Shown: piece by piece, positions 10,560 through 22,975 of the stretch
Numbering within the stretch: position 1 is the stretch's first letter
Layout: the number at the start of each line of letters is the position of its first letter
Assembly (NCBI RefSeq): GCF_020536995.1
Contig: NC_068360.1
Location: 86,096,872-86,160,871, forward strand
Length of the DNA: 64,000 bases
DNA from: Dreissena polymorpha
Taxonomy: Eukaryota; Mollusca; Bivalvia; Myida; Dreissenidae
Direction of reading: 5' to 3'
Program-made: the position numbers and the translations under genes
Notes under the pieces: model-generated
Seen by the model: the letters and a program-made list of their open reading frames with translations, nothing else
Told to the model about the DNA's origin: nothing
Databases searched by the model: none

Positions 10560-11541
10560 ATGTTGGGGCTCAGGGGGCTTAACTTGTCGACCTGATCTAG
10601 TTGATGTTATTCGTGGTTCAATAGAATATTGTTTTTGTTTCTCTGGGCCTTTATCATTCGGAAGTTCTATGGGAGGTAATTCTGGTGCATCAAAGAATTG
10701 TTCATTTTCTAGCTTTTCCTCCCTTGAAGTATAGAGTTCTGGTGTTTCTTAGATGGTCGCGATTTCTATTGATGACGCCACCAGATTCTGTTCTTACATC
10801 ATAAGAAGGAATTTGAGGGGTTGCCTAAATTGTTCCCATTTCCCATATTGTGTTCCGTTCCGTTGGTTGTATGCGAACGGAGTCACCGACGTGTAATGGC
10901 TTTATGTCACTTGCATTGAGGTTGTAGTAATGCGCTTGACGTTCTTTACTTTCCTTGAGCTTTCGGTGTACGTCATTGGGTACTTCAGGATGAAACTTCG
11001 AAGACTTGATGGGTAACAGTGTTCTTGTCGCTCGATTGAACAACGGTTGCGCTGGGCTATAGCGAGTAGATTGTTGCGGAGTATTCCGGAAATTTATAAA
11101 TTCTATCATAGGATCAGTGTTCGAGTGTTTCGCTTTTTACATTATGTTCTTGGCCAGTTTTACAGCATTCTCGGCTTTTCCGTTCCTCTGGGTAAATCGA
11201 GCTGACGAGTATGAGTGAGTAATGTCCCATTCATTTTCAAAAGCTTTGAACTGCTCAGACTTGAACACTGTAGCTTGATTTTACACAGGCGTTTCCGGTA
11301 TTCCGTGTCTGGCGAAGTGTTGCTTAAGCTTTCTGATGAATTTTGGACGTGGCTTGTTCCAATTAATCAATTTCAAAGAAATTGCTGAAATAGTCCACTG
11401 TCACTAAGTACATGTACTCTTTGTTGTTTGTTGTGAACACGTCCGTTGCTACTTTAGCCCATGGACGATCGGGTACGTTGTGGCTGATAAGCGGTTGCTT
11501 ACACTGCCTCCTACCAAACGACTGGCATGTTTCACACTTGC

Positions 11542-11697
11542 TTTTTTTTTTTTAACGTCTCATTGCCTGGCTAAGCCTTTATTTGTCAGTCAGCATTCCG
11601 CTGAAACATGACTGGCATGCATGTGCCCCGACCCGGGATCGAACCCGGGACCTCTGGATTGCAACGCAAGCGCCTTATCCATTGAGCTACGGAGGCT
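11542..11697 (-). mobile_element. tRNA-derived SINE inserted in the Gypsy-type fossil
   Basis: On the minus strand a tRNA-like head (11624-11697) is followed by about 70 bp of body (CATGCATGCCAGTCATGTTT) and an A-run (T-run 11542-11553 on the plus strand). Head landmarks are TAGCTCAATGGATAAGG (box A) and GGTTCGATCCC (box B). No clear target duplication was found. Confidence 0.75.
11624..11697 (-). pseudogene. tRNA-Ala-like SINE head
   Basis: About 73 nt, folding only partly. The acceptor arms GCCTCCG and TCGGGGC pair imperfectly, the T arm CCGGG-TTCGATC-CCGGG is perfect, and the anticodon loop GTTGCAA would place TGC as anticodon. The anticodon stem has at least two mismatches. This fits a SINE head better than a working tRNA gene. 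Confidence 0.6.
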
Positions 11698-12095
11698 GAC
11701 GTAATCCTTTATTTCATACGTTATTTTCGGCCAATAAACACTGTTGTGTGCTCTTGCTAGACATCCTTTAACTCCAGTGTGAGAATGAATATGTTCTAGC
11801 GCTCGTTTTCGCATCGATTTCGGCACCACTACGCGATCTATAGTAATTCCATTTGCATGTGAATTCATCGCGCACTGATACATATGGCTTGGCTTCTCTT
11901 GGCGTATTTGACCATCCGTTGCCTATTTGATCAATCACGATTCTTAAGGTATGGTCTGCTAGTGTTTGCTTGCATAGATTGTCTTGTTTTGCTTGAGAAA
12001 GCACAAGATAGTCCGTCATTTTTGTACTTTCAATCTCTTTTTCGTACTCCGAGTAGAACGCCGTCGAGTTTCGTTGAACCATGGCCACGATAAGA

Positions 12096-12357
12096 TATAT
12101 ATACTAACAAAGTGGGTAATACTCATGTCTTCAATTTTATTGACAATGATTGTTCCCGCGCCAGCGAAACAGGTAAACATTAAAGAAGCATCTCTCCAAT
12201 ACACTACATAACTAGAGGTTTACAACTGTTGAATGGGGTTATAAAGTATTCTCAACAATTGGCCATGCTTATCAGCAACGGTAATAAATAATCAATTAAC
12301 ACCACATAATCACACATGCATGAAGAATTTGCCATCTGCAGGTCAAGAACCTGGTTT
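12096..12357. other. Short spacer
   Basis: No feature recognised. Confidence 0.4.
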
Positions 12358-13840
12358 TATCCTAAGAATATAATTTAATAAATGTTTAAAGCCCAGTTAA
12401 AGCATTTATTGATTCTTAGTTTTAATTCTATCTTCTCTTGTAATTTACATAATCATGTTATCTACATAATTTTATTTAATTTTCTTGTTATTAACATAAT
12501 CTTGTAATTTGTATAATTAAATGAATCATAAGAATATAATTTAATAAATGTTAAAAGCCCTAATTAAGAATTTATTGATTCTTAGTTTTAATACTGCCTT
12601 TCTTATAATTTACATTATCTTGTAATTTACATAATATAATAAATGTTAAAAGCCTTCATCCTAAGAATGTAATTTAATAACTGTTAAAAGCCCCGTTTAA
12701 GCATTTATTGATTCTTTGTTTTAATGCCATCTTTTCTTGTAATTTACATTATATTGTAATTTACATAATCTTGTAATGTACATAATTTAATAAATGTTAA
12801 AAGCCTACATATTAAGAAAATAATTTAATACATGTTAAAAGCCCTGATTAAGCATTTATTGATTCTTAGTTGTACTACTATCTTTTCTTGTAATCACATT
12901 ATCTTGTAATTTACATAATTTAATAAATATTCTTGTAATTTACATAACTTGTAATTTACATAATTTAATAAATGTTTAAAGCCTTCATCCTAAGAATGTA
13001 ATTTAATAACTGTTAAAAGCCCTGTTTAAGCATTTATTGATTCTTAGTTTTAATACCATTTTTTCTTGTAATTTACATAATCTTGTAATTAACACAATCT
13101 TGTAATGAACATAATTGAACAAGACTATTGCCAAGCAATATATGTCCCCTACCGGCTCCACCATTGTCAGATTATTATTTTTTATTGGTTGCCTTGTCAA
13201 CCAGAATTTTTGACGTAGGAAGAAAATGAAATGACGTGCATAATGTCCATATTGCAATCTGTCCATGTTTCAAGTTTCATGAAAAAATATGAAGAACTTT
13301 AAAGGTATCGCAGGATCCAGAAAAGTGCGACCGACTCACAGACTCACGGACTGACAGACTGACGGACAAACAGAGTGCAAACCATAAGTCCCCTCCGGTG
13401 AAACCGGTAGAGGACAATAAATGTTAAAAGCCTACATCCTAAGAATATGATTTAATAAATGTTAAAAGCCCTGATTAAGTATTTATTGATTCTTAGTTTT
13501 AATACTATCTTTTCTTGTAATTTACATTATCTTGTCATTTACATAATTTAATAAATTTTGTTGTAATTTACATAATCTTGTAATTTACATTATTTAATAA
13601 ATGTTAAAAGCCTTCAACCTAAGCATTTAATTCAATAAATGTTTAAAGCCCTGTTTAAGAATTAATTGATTCTTAGTTTTAATTCTATTTTTTTGTAATT
13701 TACATAATCTGGTAATTTACATATTTTAATAAATGTTCTTGTAATTTACATACTCGTGTAATTTAAATAATTTAATAAATGTTCAAAGCTCAGTTTAAAC
13801 ATTTATTGATTCATACTTTTAATACTATCATTTTTTGTTA
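12358..13840. repeat. AT-rich minisatellite, about seven long units
   Basis: Units of roughly 130-180 bp begin TCCTAAGAATATAATTTAAT and contain AAATGTTAAAAGCC, GCATTTATTGATTCTTAGTT and a varying number of CTTGTAATTTACATAAT sub-repeats. Unit starts lie near 12360, 12526, 12657, 12807, 12985, 13433 and 13613. It is interrupted by a dispersed repeat at 13117-13418. Confidence 0.85.
13117..13418 (-). repeat. Dispersed hairpin-headed repeat, copy B, inside the minisatellite
   Basis: Closely follows 3573-3872 along its whole length (ACAAGACTATTGCCAAGCAA, ATCGCAGGATCCAGAAAA, CCGGTGAAACCGGTAGAGGA). Minisatellite sequence resumes directly after it, so the insertion is younger than the array. Confidence 0.85.
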
Positions 13841-15544
13841 TTTTTTATTACATACATATGTTCTGAAACTTAACGGTAGATTGCTTCATTTGTGTTTCTT
13901 AAGCATAAATTTGGTCTTTCGATTAAAAAATAATTAATTACATTGAAACATTTTCATCAAATCCTGAAGCTTGGCAATTCGGAACTGTCGATACTGCCAG
14001 TGTATACTTTTTAATACAATTTACATCTCATCTCATCATTACATTTGCGTCTATAAACGTTTACTTGGGAACCCCGCAAAGTCACGTGATCCTCTCGAAA
14101 TTTCGATATACAGGGTAGATTGAGGGTAAATTACGCTTAATTATTTGGACTAGTAGTAGCTGTACTGCGAGGTATGATATGTAAATATTTTATTTTGAGC
14201 CGTAAACAATGTTATAATCATAAATGAAAACATTAATTTTAAAAAGCAGATTAGAGTGATAGGCATAACAATGTTTGGCAATTTGGGAACTTTGAAATAA
14301 TGTGTGAGCTCATATGATCTATCTATGTAATAAATATGAAATTTTCAAACAACATCGTCGTCATTGTTCAACAATTAAGAATTTATAGAAAAAATGCTTT
14401 TGGAGATTATTTAATGGTTATGAGAACATGACATAAATGTCTACGGAATGTGTGAATTCATTTTCTGAAATTTGAAAATGTTTATTTATAGTCAGCATCC
14501 TTATTTTCGGTATTTCAATTTCGACGCCATTTTTGTTTTGCCTCCGTTTGATACATAAGCGACATCCGTTGATGTTATCAAATAACCGATTTTATGGTAC
14601 GCACAATTTACTACAGTTGTTGTTCCTTATGTGAAAAATAGCTGTTTCAAAGGTAAGACATGGTTGATTGGTTTGCAATTGATGTATTTTAATGTATTTT
14701 ACTTAATATGCACAACGTTTGAACACTACACCCAATTTTCTTTGCAAATAAGACCTTGGGACAATACATCGATTGTATCTGCAAAAGCTCACTGTTTTCA
14801 TTCATAAGTCACGTGACTTTGAAGGAACAAAACATCGTATGTATAAATAGATTTATTTTCACTACGAATCAAAGCGCTGAAGGCACTAAAGTTGTTCGGT
14901 ATTGCATAATCTTATACGCAACTCAGTTTTCAAAATTATGTTATAGCTTTTTATATCGCAAGTTTGAAATGTACACAACCCATTCAAATTTATAGAGTGT
15001 GTCTTAAAGCACAGGTCGAGATGCGTGTGGACTGTTTATCCTCATGTTTATCTTAAAGAGATAACCTCGTCAAAATAAAAACAATATGTCTCTTTTTTCA
15101 CAATAGGTTGCTGCACTGGCAACCATCTTTAGAATTTTGGTTTCCTTGCTCAAGAATAACAAGTCTAGAATCATGTACATGTTGTGTTATGTGTATCTAA
15201 TACTGTATCTTTTTTCTTAGAATTATTGAGCAACAAGTTTTCCGACATGACAGACTTTAATGCATCATGTCTTGTTGTGAGCCGGAATTGAATCATTTCC
15301 TAGGCCTAATTGATCCACAGTCGCCAATTTGTATTCTATGTTTAATTGGATCGAGTTGTTCAAGCTTTGAAAAAGCTATTTGCCCTGCTTTTTAGCCCAA
15401 CTGTAACCCTCTTTTGAAATTCAGTTTCCTGGGATTCAATCTACTGGCCCCAGGCTAACAGGCAACCACTAAACCTGTAAGTTATTCATGATTTAAGATC
15501 TAACAGTGTATTGAACTCATTCAATTTGCAAGTCTGAAAATATT
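13841..15544. other. Unannotated 1.7 kb
   Basis: No exon with both splice sites and no known repeat was recognised. 14041-14110 (TTGGGAACCCCGC, TCACGTGATCCT) resembles 18690-18750 (TTGGGAACCCCAC, CGTGATCCTG), so at least this part is probably an old dispersed repeat. Confidence 0.4.
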
Positions 15545-15845
15545 AAAGGGACCTTTTCACGTTTTTGTAAATTGACAAAATTAAACGCTTTAATAATTTG
15601 GAGAGTAATGTTGTTGTAGATATATTTTTTCATCTTCATACATCTCTCATTGTATGAGCAAGGATGGCCGAGTGGTCTAAACGATAGACTTTTATTCCAG
15701 GGGCCAGTGGTTCGAGCCCAGTTGAGGGTAACTGTTTTTTGTTTTTTTAATTTAATTTTAGTTTTTTTTAATGGAGCTTTTAATATCCAATGTTTATATT
15801 TATCAATATTAAGCATTTAATGACAAACTGTGAAAAGGTTCCATT
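15545..15845 (+). mobile_element. MITE-like element with a tRNA-like core
   Basis: Inverted ends AAAGGGACCTTTTCAC and GTGAAAAGGTTCCATTT. In the middle, 15662-15729, is a class II tRNA-like stretch with box A TGGCCGAGTGG (15665-15675) and box B GGTTCGAGCCC (15709-15719). A second element of the same plan lies at 40748-41225. The core probably supplies a pol III promoter. It does not look like a working tRNA gene. Confidence 0.75.
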
Positions 15846-16014
15846 TACATGTTTACTAAAAATGCCACAAGGTAAAAATTTATAACTGATTGGTTTTTTA
15901 TTTGATTTAAAAGTGATTTGGTTTCTTTGCCTTGTCAGCGAGGTTACTTTGAAGTCAATATCACTTTATCTTTTTTCAAATCATTTATAAAAAAGATAAT
16001 TTAAGCTTCATTTT

Positions 16015-16190
16015 GGGAAAACAGGTCTTACTGCATACGCATTAATTGTCATCCCAGTACCAGAGACTCTCTTTAAACGAAAAACCATAAAATCAGAAAG
16101 GGTCGTTCTTGATTAGCTTGAGCGCATTGCACAGGCTAATCAGTTTGCACAGGCTAATCTTATTTGACATGCATTAAGCCCCGTTGTACC
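16015..16190. mobile_element. MITE-like element, copy 3 (worn)
   Basis: GGGAAAACAGG at the left and GCATTAAGCCCCGTTGTACC at the right, with TTGATTAGCTTG and CACAGGCTAATC inside. It is the same family as 1845-2051 and 2788-3048 but more diverged. Confidence 0.7.
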
Positions 16191-17247
16191 TAAAAAGCAG
16201 CCAGTATGTACAGATTTCAATGATAAACTTGCCAATGTCGTCGCACAAGCTGTAAAACATTAGACTGACCAATGTCATCACACAAGCTGTTTAACACTAT
16301 TGATTACATACACACATTTTGCTGTCTGCAGTGTACCAGTGAAGTATAAACAGGCAGACGCGGTGGTTATCGTTCCTAGCGTTGTTAACAGCAGACTGAC
16401 TTGCAAAACTCCATCTACATTAGTTGCCCGCTAGCGCGACCAACTAAAAAGGTGTATGCGTTAAATTTAATTTGAAGTCCGGATATTTTGGGGGGATATG
16501 CTAAATAAAATTGTAACTAGAAGCGTTATGCTGGTAATATCATGTTATGTTTGTTACTTATTTTCATTAAATGATTACTATTTGTAGGTTTCACAAAAGA
16601 AGCACAGGTGCTATTCATCTTCTTTCATGAACAAAGTTAATGACAAGGTGTTGCTGACAGGGGCCCTATTAAAACCGCTGCCAGAGATTAGAGGATGTTA
16701 GGTTCATCGTATATAGGAACATGAATATGATCAAAACAAAAAGACAAAGTCACAGAAATTGAGCAAAACTAACAACCTGGACCTTGTGGAACTATTAAAG
16801 CATTATCACCTGCTCTTGTCTTTGGAGGTTGAGACCGACTTCACGAAAACAAGCAATCAGCTTTCGTCATTTATACAAACCGATTGTACAACATTTCACA
16901 GTGTTGGACGCATGTGCATCCAATACACTCCATACTGGGTGTTGCGACTTTAACGATGATTTCAAAATATAATTGATAGTACGAAGGATTTACACATTGA
17001 TATATATGTTTGTAGTGTACCTCCCTTTGTTAACACTGTGACTGGTGTGCAGCCTTTGCTTATTTTTTTTTTGTATTAACTGCGCGGCAACCTACCCTTT
17101 TATAACAGAAGTTACAACATTCTTCAACAGTTTTGAGCACTGCGCCGATCATTGGTTTTTAAACGCAATTTTAACTACCATCCTCCCTCTCCTCCTTTAT
17201 TATTACGTTGTGTTTTGTTAGTCGATTTCATGGTGATTGTCCTTTTT
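16191..17247. other. Unannotated 1 kb
   Basis: A short duplication (CAATGTCGTCGCACAAGCTG and CAATGTCATCACACAAGCTG) occurs at 16230-16295. Otherwise no gene or repeat family was recognised. Confidence 0.4.
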
Positions 17248-17425
17248 GTCCCCTACCGGTTTCACCGGATGGGACTTATGGTTTGCGCTCTGTGTTTCCG
17301 TCAGTATGTCAGTCCGTGAGTCTGTCACACTTTTCTGGATCGTGCGATAACTTTAAAAGTTCTTAATATTTTTTCATGAAACTTGAAACATAGATAGATG
17401 GCAATATGGACATTATGCACGTCAT
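17248..17425 (+). repeat. Dispersed hairpin-headed repeat, copy C (partial)
   Basis: Starts after a T-run with a hairpin (GTCCCCTACCGG with CCGGATGGGAC), then CTTATGGTTTGCGCTCTGTG and TTTTCATGAAACTTGAAACA. It is the reverse complement of part of 3573-3872 and 13117-13418. The far end is missing. Confidence 0.75.
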
Positions 17426-18062
17426 TTCATTGTGTCTTGTTTTACTTTGTTTCTTACTTTGCAATGTATGTCCATAATATATTTAGTCCTTACATAATAT
17501 ATATGTTGATAGTGTATGTCATGCTATATTTCTTGCTTGCATACATGTGGATATTATCATTATTCTCAGGACGCTGTTGTTCGTCCAATTTTATCATTAT
17601 TTATTGACTTGGTTGTTTGTCCAACTTTATGAGACTATTTTGTCTATTGTTAATGTTTCCTGATCAATAACTGCTTGGCATTAGACAAGTAATAAATGCC
17701 GGTTGGCGCTTCTGGGCAAGCCTTTTTCAATCCATTTATTGATAAGTTTTTTTTGTCCCACAAATGAAGTAGGAAATTTGGAGAGCAACAATATTAAAGT
17801 CTTTATTGAAAACATCCTTCACGAACAACTGATATATTGATTATATATGAACTAGACCTTTTACAGATCATTGAAAATGCAGTTAAATTACATTAAATCA
17901 TTGATAGAATAAATATTCAGATTCATATATAAGAGACTATGTCTTGATGAACAAGATGTTTTCAACTTGCGCATCATAACGTCATTAATCCATTTATTCC
18001 TAGCGTCTAGAAAAAAGGCCTTGGCAAACAGCGTAGCATCAGGGTCTGCGCTGTTTACGTAA
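17426..18062. other. Unannotated spacer
   Basis: AT-rich, with no exon or repeat family recognised. Confidence 0.4.
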
Positions 18063-18479
18063 AGGAATTTCTGTAATAAATATTCTAAATATAGAAATAA
18101 ATATACTAGACATCCCTAATTTTGGAAATAAATTGATTCAATTTAGAATGATGGGAGAGTCCACTAGGCATAAATGGGTTTATCGCAGCAGAATTTTAGC
18201 TGCTGTACTCATTGAAATAAACCATTGTATTGCACAAAGCGCTGTTAACCCATTTTCGGTGACAAAATTTCAAGGAATTTCTGTAATAAATATTCTAAAT
18301 ATAGAAATAAATATACTAGACATCCCTTATTTTGGAAATAAATTGACCCAATTTAGAATGATGGTAGAGTCCACTAGGCATAAATGGGTTTAACGCAGAA
18401 TTTTAGCTGCTGTACTCATTGAAATAAACCATTGTATTGCACAAAGCGCTGTTAACCCATTTTCGGTGACAAAATTTCA
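18063..18479. repeat. Tandem duplication, two units of 210 bp
   Basis: AAGGAATTTCTGTAATAAAT starts at 18062-18063 and again at 18272. Both units run to TTTTCGGTGACAAAATTTCA with a few changes (a 3-bp GCA difference near 18185). Non-coding. Confidence 0.9.
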
Positions 18480-19599
18480 CGTTGCATGAAACATAACGGT
18501 ATAAATGAATGCAGTACACATATAATTTTTTAACAAGAACACATGCTTATTAAATAAAGTAAGTCTAATGTATCGCACATTACCATAAGCAGCATACAAA
18601 TCTGTCTTTTATGCACTAGTTGAAATTCTTAACAAAAATTATTTTAAAAAGTTATTCGGAAAAAAGCACCACTTACCGGTGTGTTTACGTCCATTAACGT
18701 TTAATTGGGAACCCCACAACGTGATCCTGCACCCCGTGAACCTTGTCTCAAAAACTAATATTTAAGATAGAAATTATGAAAAACTGAGTAACTTACCTTT
18801 CGCGTGTGGTTTTGTTTGCCTCTGTTATTGAAAATCCATTATAGCGCAGCGTATTGATCTCAACTGATGTCACTGCACGAAACCCATTGTCGGACACCCC
18901 CGGTCTATTCATTACGTTACTCTCGTGATGTATGAGCGGAGCGTAATCAGCAGCCGTGGGTATCCGACGATGCACGAAACCATAACAGGGCGCAAGTTTA
19001 CTCGGGATCCATAACCCCAATTTCTGGGTAGAGGTCATATAATGGAGAGCTTATCTGTGCTTTTTGGTTTAATTTGTTGCTGTCTGATCCAAATTGAAGT
19101 CTCGAATATTTTCTTTTAAATGTGCTTGATTGAAATAACATTCTAATTTTATGTTTATTCAAATGCATCTGGAAGATGCTTCCTGTGTTGTAACCGTTTT
19201 TTTTGTCGTTAGTTTCTTTAGATTTATTTTTCCGATGTTAAAAAAATAACACGTACTTAAAGCGGATGTTTTTTCCCGCATTTACAAAAAATATAGTCTT
19301 AACCCTTATCCCCTCACGGTGTAAGTAATTTAACGTTTGTTTTGTTGAAATATGATCTCGTTATGACTTTGTTAGTATAGAAATGTCTAAGGAACCCGTA
19401 TAAGTAAATGTTTTAGCCAATAATGTTTCGTACCCTGATTTCGTACTTATCGTTTCGCTCCTTTATTTTCATAATATGATGCATTACTTGACTATCATTG
19501 TATCGTTTAGAATTAATAATAAGGTTTTAATGTATTTCTTTTCTCTTTGTATATTTTCAGCTTTTTACCATACAACATTCGATGTAAAATAAAGGGTTA
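18480..19599. other. Unannotated, probably repeat-derived
   Basis: Contains the second TTGGGAACCCCAC block (18708) and an 81-codon minus-strand frame (18793-19038) without recognisable homology. No gene is supported. Confidence 0.4.
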
Positions 19600-19876
19600 A
19601 CTGAACTGTTATGTAAATTCAGCAATTGGATCAATTTCTACCCTATTGAGGAATCCTTTGTAGACAAACAAATCAATAAATTGTGTGTTAAAAAAGCAAC
19701 AGGTTATGAGAGACTTTCATCTAAATTGGTCAAACCAGCTAAGCCATCTATTGTCAAACCACTAACAAATATTATTAATACATCTTTTAAAATGTCATCA
19801 TTTCCAGATAGTCTTAAAACTGCACAAGTAACTTTAATCCATAAAAAGAAAAGCACTGTAGACAAAGGTAACTATA
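19600..19876 (+). mobile_element. LINE (non-LTR) reverse transcriptase, 5' fragment
   Basis: Encodes KKATGYERLSSKLVKPAKPS and FPDSLKTAQVTLIHKKK, the entry segment of a LINE reverse transcriptase (compare KATGYDGL.. and ..PIFKKG in the jockey/CR1-like clades). It stops at DKGNY, exactly where the 6.8-kb insertion begins. The rest of the same copy resumes at 26676. The 5' part of the LINE is absent. Confidence 0.85.
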
Positions 19877-19964
19877 TACCGTTCCAGAATCGATAAATTG
19901 ACTGCCACCATATTGTCAGTCACGTGACTGTCCGCCATTACACTGCTGCTAACTTCCCTTGTCA

Positions 19965-20445
19965 ATTTAAAACGCACTTTTTACCAAAACACGCATTTAG
20001 CGCACTTAAAAGTGCGTTAATTCTGTGTTTTTTGTTAATATATGCGTTTTCAGTGTTCAAAAGTGCATTTAAGTGCGCATTTTGTGCGTTTTTTGCTTTT
20101 CAAGTGCGTTATTTAAGTGAAACAGTTTGTTTTTGTGTGTGTTTCTTCATCTGTAAGTGCGCTTTTGCGTGTAGATGTGAGCAAAATGTGTTTTTTTATC
20201 TAAGAAGTGCGTCTTTTATCTAGGAATTGCGTCTTTTATCTAAGAAGTGTGTTTTAAGATTTACAGATGTGGGTTTATTCTCACAAAAGTGCGTTTTTCT
20301 TTTTGATGTGCGTCTTTTTTAAGCATAAGTTAGTCTTTTATTTCATTAGTGCGTCTTTATCATATGATCGGTTTTTAACGGATGTACCTAAAAAGACACA
20401 TGTTTAACACACTTCTTAAAAAGTGCGTCTTTAATAACCGTTTAG
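19965..20445 (+). repeat. Left subterminal array of AAGTGCGTTTTT-like words
   Basis: Around 20 occurrences of GTGCG or AAGTGCGT in irregular spacing (AAAAGTGCGTTAATT, AAGTGCGCATTTTGTGCG, GAAGTGCGTCTTTTATCT). It lies about 90 bp inside the left end of the 6.8-kb element. The words recall clustered transposase-binding motifs. Confidence 0.75.
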
Positions 20446-20545
20446 CAAATGTTGTACAGAAATTGCCCAAGAAACAAAATTGTTGCAGGCTCTAACAATT
20501 TATTTGCATCAAATGAATAAACATAGGCATATACCTCAGTAACCT

Positions 20546-21589
20546 GTTATAATATAAGGTGCAGTTTTAATTCAAAGCGGTTACTGGTTGTGCATATGAA
20601 CCTGTTTAATGTTTATATACTTATAATACAATTTCAATGCATATAACATTGCTTTCTTTTTAATCTCAAACATTTCTAAAAATTTCCACCTAAATCAGAC
20701 TGTGGGTAACTAATTAAAAATATTGAAAGTGTCAAAAAATTATGTGGGCTTGATAGTATCAATTATATTTCCTCAACATAAAAAATAAGTATATGAACTT
20801 TCTTATACTGATATTTATACCCCAATACAATTAATGTCTACCACATTGACTATTAACATACATTTTAAAAGGTAATTAAAATAATATTGATAATATTACT
20901 ATTATTTGCTAACACCATTCAGCATGTTATATTAAAATATTCACAATTAAATATAGTATGCTAATGGTGCTGTGTATTATTCAATAAATATTTTGGTGTT
21001 GAAGTGTGCCTATCAGTGGATACATGTATTTCCCAGATTGAGTAATTGGCTGAGACAGTAGATCAGATAAGAGATTAGCATCATAAACATAAATCCCTAT
21101 CAGTGCTCCATCTAAGCCTAACAAAGGGGTGTTGATAGACTTTTGATTGGTTGAGGTACCATCTATTTCGAAACAAGCGACTTTTGATTTGTTGAAGTGC
21201 AGGAAGCTATTGAAAACAAACTTGTTTCAGCCACTGACTTTCTTTGAGTTAAAATTTAAGGTATCATACAATTTTGAGCAACATTAAGACATATAATTCT
21301 AGTGTTAATGTCTTGAAATACTTTCAGCGTGAAGTAGTGTGTGATGAAAACAAAGTGTATTTACTACAGTCCACTCTCGTTATCTCGACATCGGATATCT
21401 CGATATTCTCGATATGTACAATTTGTAAATCAACAATATGTTTGTTGCAAAGGAGATTCAAAGTGGGTGGTAAAGACATATAAAGTGATATGGTCTAGTT
21501 CAACAACTGCCTGTACTTTGGAATACTGAAGAACAGTCTGTTGTAACAGGTTTGTATTTTCAATTCTGCAACCCCTTTTTTATTAAGTT
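20546..21589 (+). repeat. Internal direct duplication, unit A
   Basis: 1,044 bp from GTTATAATATAAGGTGCAG to CAACCCCTTTTTTATTAAG. Repeated at 21596-22527 with very few changes, except that A keeps about 110 bp (around 20820-20930) missing from B. It contains the ATCTCGACATCGGATATCTC motif common in mollusc repeats. No gene. Confidence 0.9.
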
Positions 21590-21595
21590 ATATAA

Positions 21596-22527
21596 GTTAT
21601 AATATAAGGTGCAGTTTTAATTCAAAGCGGTTACTGGTTGTGCATATGAACCTGTTTAATGTTTATATACTTATAATACAATTTCAATGCATATAACATT
21701 GCTTTCTTTTTAATCTCAAACATTTCTAAAAATTTCCACCTAAATCAGACTGTGGGTAACTAATTAAAAATATTGAAAGTGTCAAAAAATTATGTGGGCT
21801 TGATAGTATCAATTATATTTCCTCAACATAAAAAATAAGTATATGAACTTTCTTATACTGATATTTATATTAAAATATTCACAATTAAATATAGTATGCT
21901 AATGGTGCTGTGTATTATTCAATAAATATTTTGGTGTTGAAGTGTGCCTATCAGTGGATACATGTATTTCCCAGATTGAGTAATTGGCTGAGACAGTAGA
22001 TCAGATAAGAGATTAGCATCATAAACATAAATCCCTATCAGTGCTCCATCTAAGCCTAACAAAGGGGTGTTGATAGACTTTTGATTGGTTGAGGTACCAT
22101 CTATTTCGAAACAAGCGACTTTTGATTTGTTGAAGTGCAGGAAGCTATTGAAAACAAACTTGTTTCAGCCACTGACTTTCTTTGAGTTAAAATTTAAGGT
22201 ATCATACAATTTTGAGCAACATTAAGACATATAATTCTAGTGTTAATGTCTTGAAATACTTTCAGCGTGAAGTAGTGTGTGATGAAAACAAAGTGTATTT
22301 ACTACAGTCCACTCTCGTTATCTCGACATCGGATATCTCGATATTCTCGATATGTACAATGTGTAAATCAACAATATGTTTGTTGCAAAGGAGATTCAAA
22401 GTGGGTGGTAAAGACATATAAAGTGATATGGTCTAGTTCAACAACTGCCTGTACTTTGGAATACTGAAGAACAGTCTGTTGTAACAGGTTTGTATTTTCA
22501 ATTCTGCAACCCCTTTTTTATTAAGTT
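21596..22527 (+). repeat. Internal direct duplication, unit B
   Basis: Near-identical to 20546-21589 (one visible substitution near 22360, plus the 110-bp deletion), which implies a recent tandem duplication inside the 6.8-kb element. Confidence 0.9.
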
Positions 22528-22849
22528 TATTGAATTAATTATGATCATTATCATATTTATGTATTGTCACTGGGAAATGTAAATTGATGAGTAAATGCAA
22601 TGCAATTTTAAGGAAAAACAACACCATTTGAATTATTATGGCTGTATGTTATGGTTATTGTCATCTTAAATGTTATTTATACCTATTTTTGGTCATTAAT
22701 GAACATATTTTTTCCCCATATTAAATGAGAACTGATATATTTTAAATTTAAAGGTTAAACCCCATGGTGACCGTGAAATTTACATTGATTAGAAGATCCT
22801 TTGGAAAGAATGTGCATCATCGCATCGCCTGCCAAAAAAGGGAGCAAAA

Positions 22850-22975
22850 GGGAGACTACCTGATGTATTGACTTGAATACCAGGTTTACCCTGCACAAGC
22901 TGGCCAACATGAGGAGATCAGGAGTGGGAAAGCCACGCCCTCTCCTTGACCAAGAAAAGCTGGATTTGTTAAGAG
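22850..22975 (+). pseudogene. Coding-like segment inside the 6.8-kb element, part 1
   Basis: Frame LNTRFTLHKLANMRRSGVGK followed by PRPLLDQEKLDLLR, ending at a plausible donor (AAGAG then GTAAAA at 22976). Base composition is clearly richer in GC than the flanks. At least one stop lies in the upstream part of the same frame. I do not recognise the protein. It could be a decayed transposon gene or a captured host exon. Confidence 0.4.

Larger units (their letters stand above)
10560..12095 (-). mobile_element. Gypsy/Ty3-type retroelement fossil, integrase end of pol
   Basis: A broken remnant on the minus strand with several breaks. Parts visible in order: the segment before integrase, the integrase zinc-binding region with spaced His and Cys followed by a VYWP motif near 11710-11800, pieces of the catalytic core near 11340-11500, and the integrase C-terminal region near 10830-11110. 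Neither gag nor reverse transcriptase nor flanking long terminal repeats were seen. A SINE has inserted inside it (11542-11697). It looks old. Confidence 0.8.

Noticed and set aside
18793-19038. 81-codon minus frame
   Set aside because: Protein-like at first sight (IPTAADYAPLIHHESNV), but the flanks look like an old dispersed repeat and no splice sites or homology support it.
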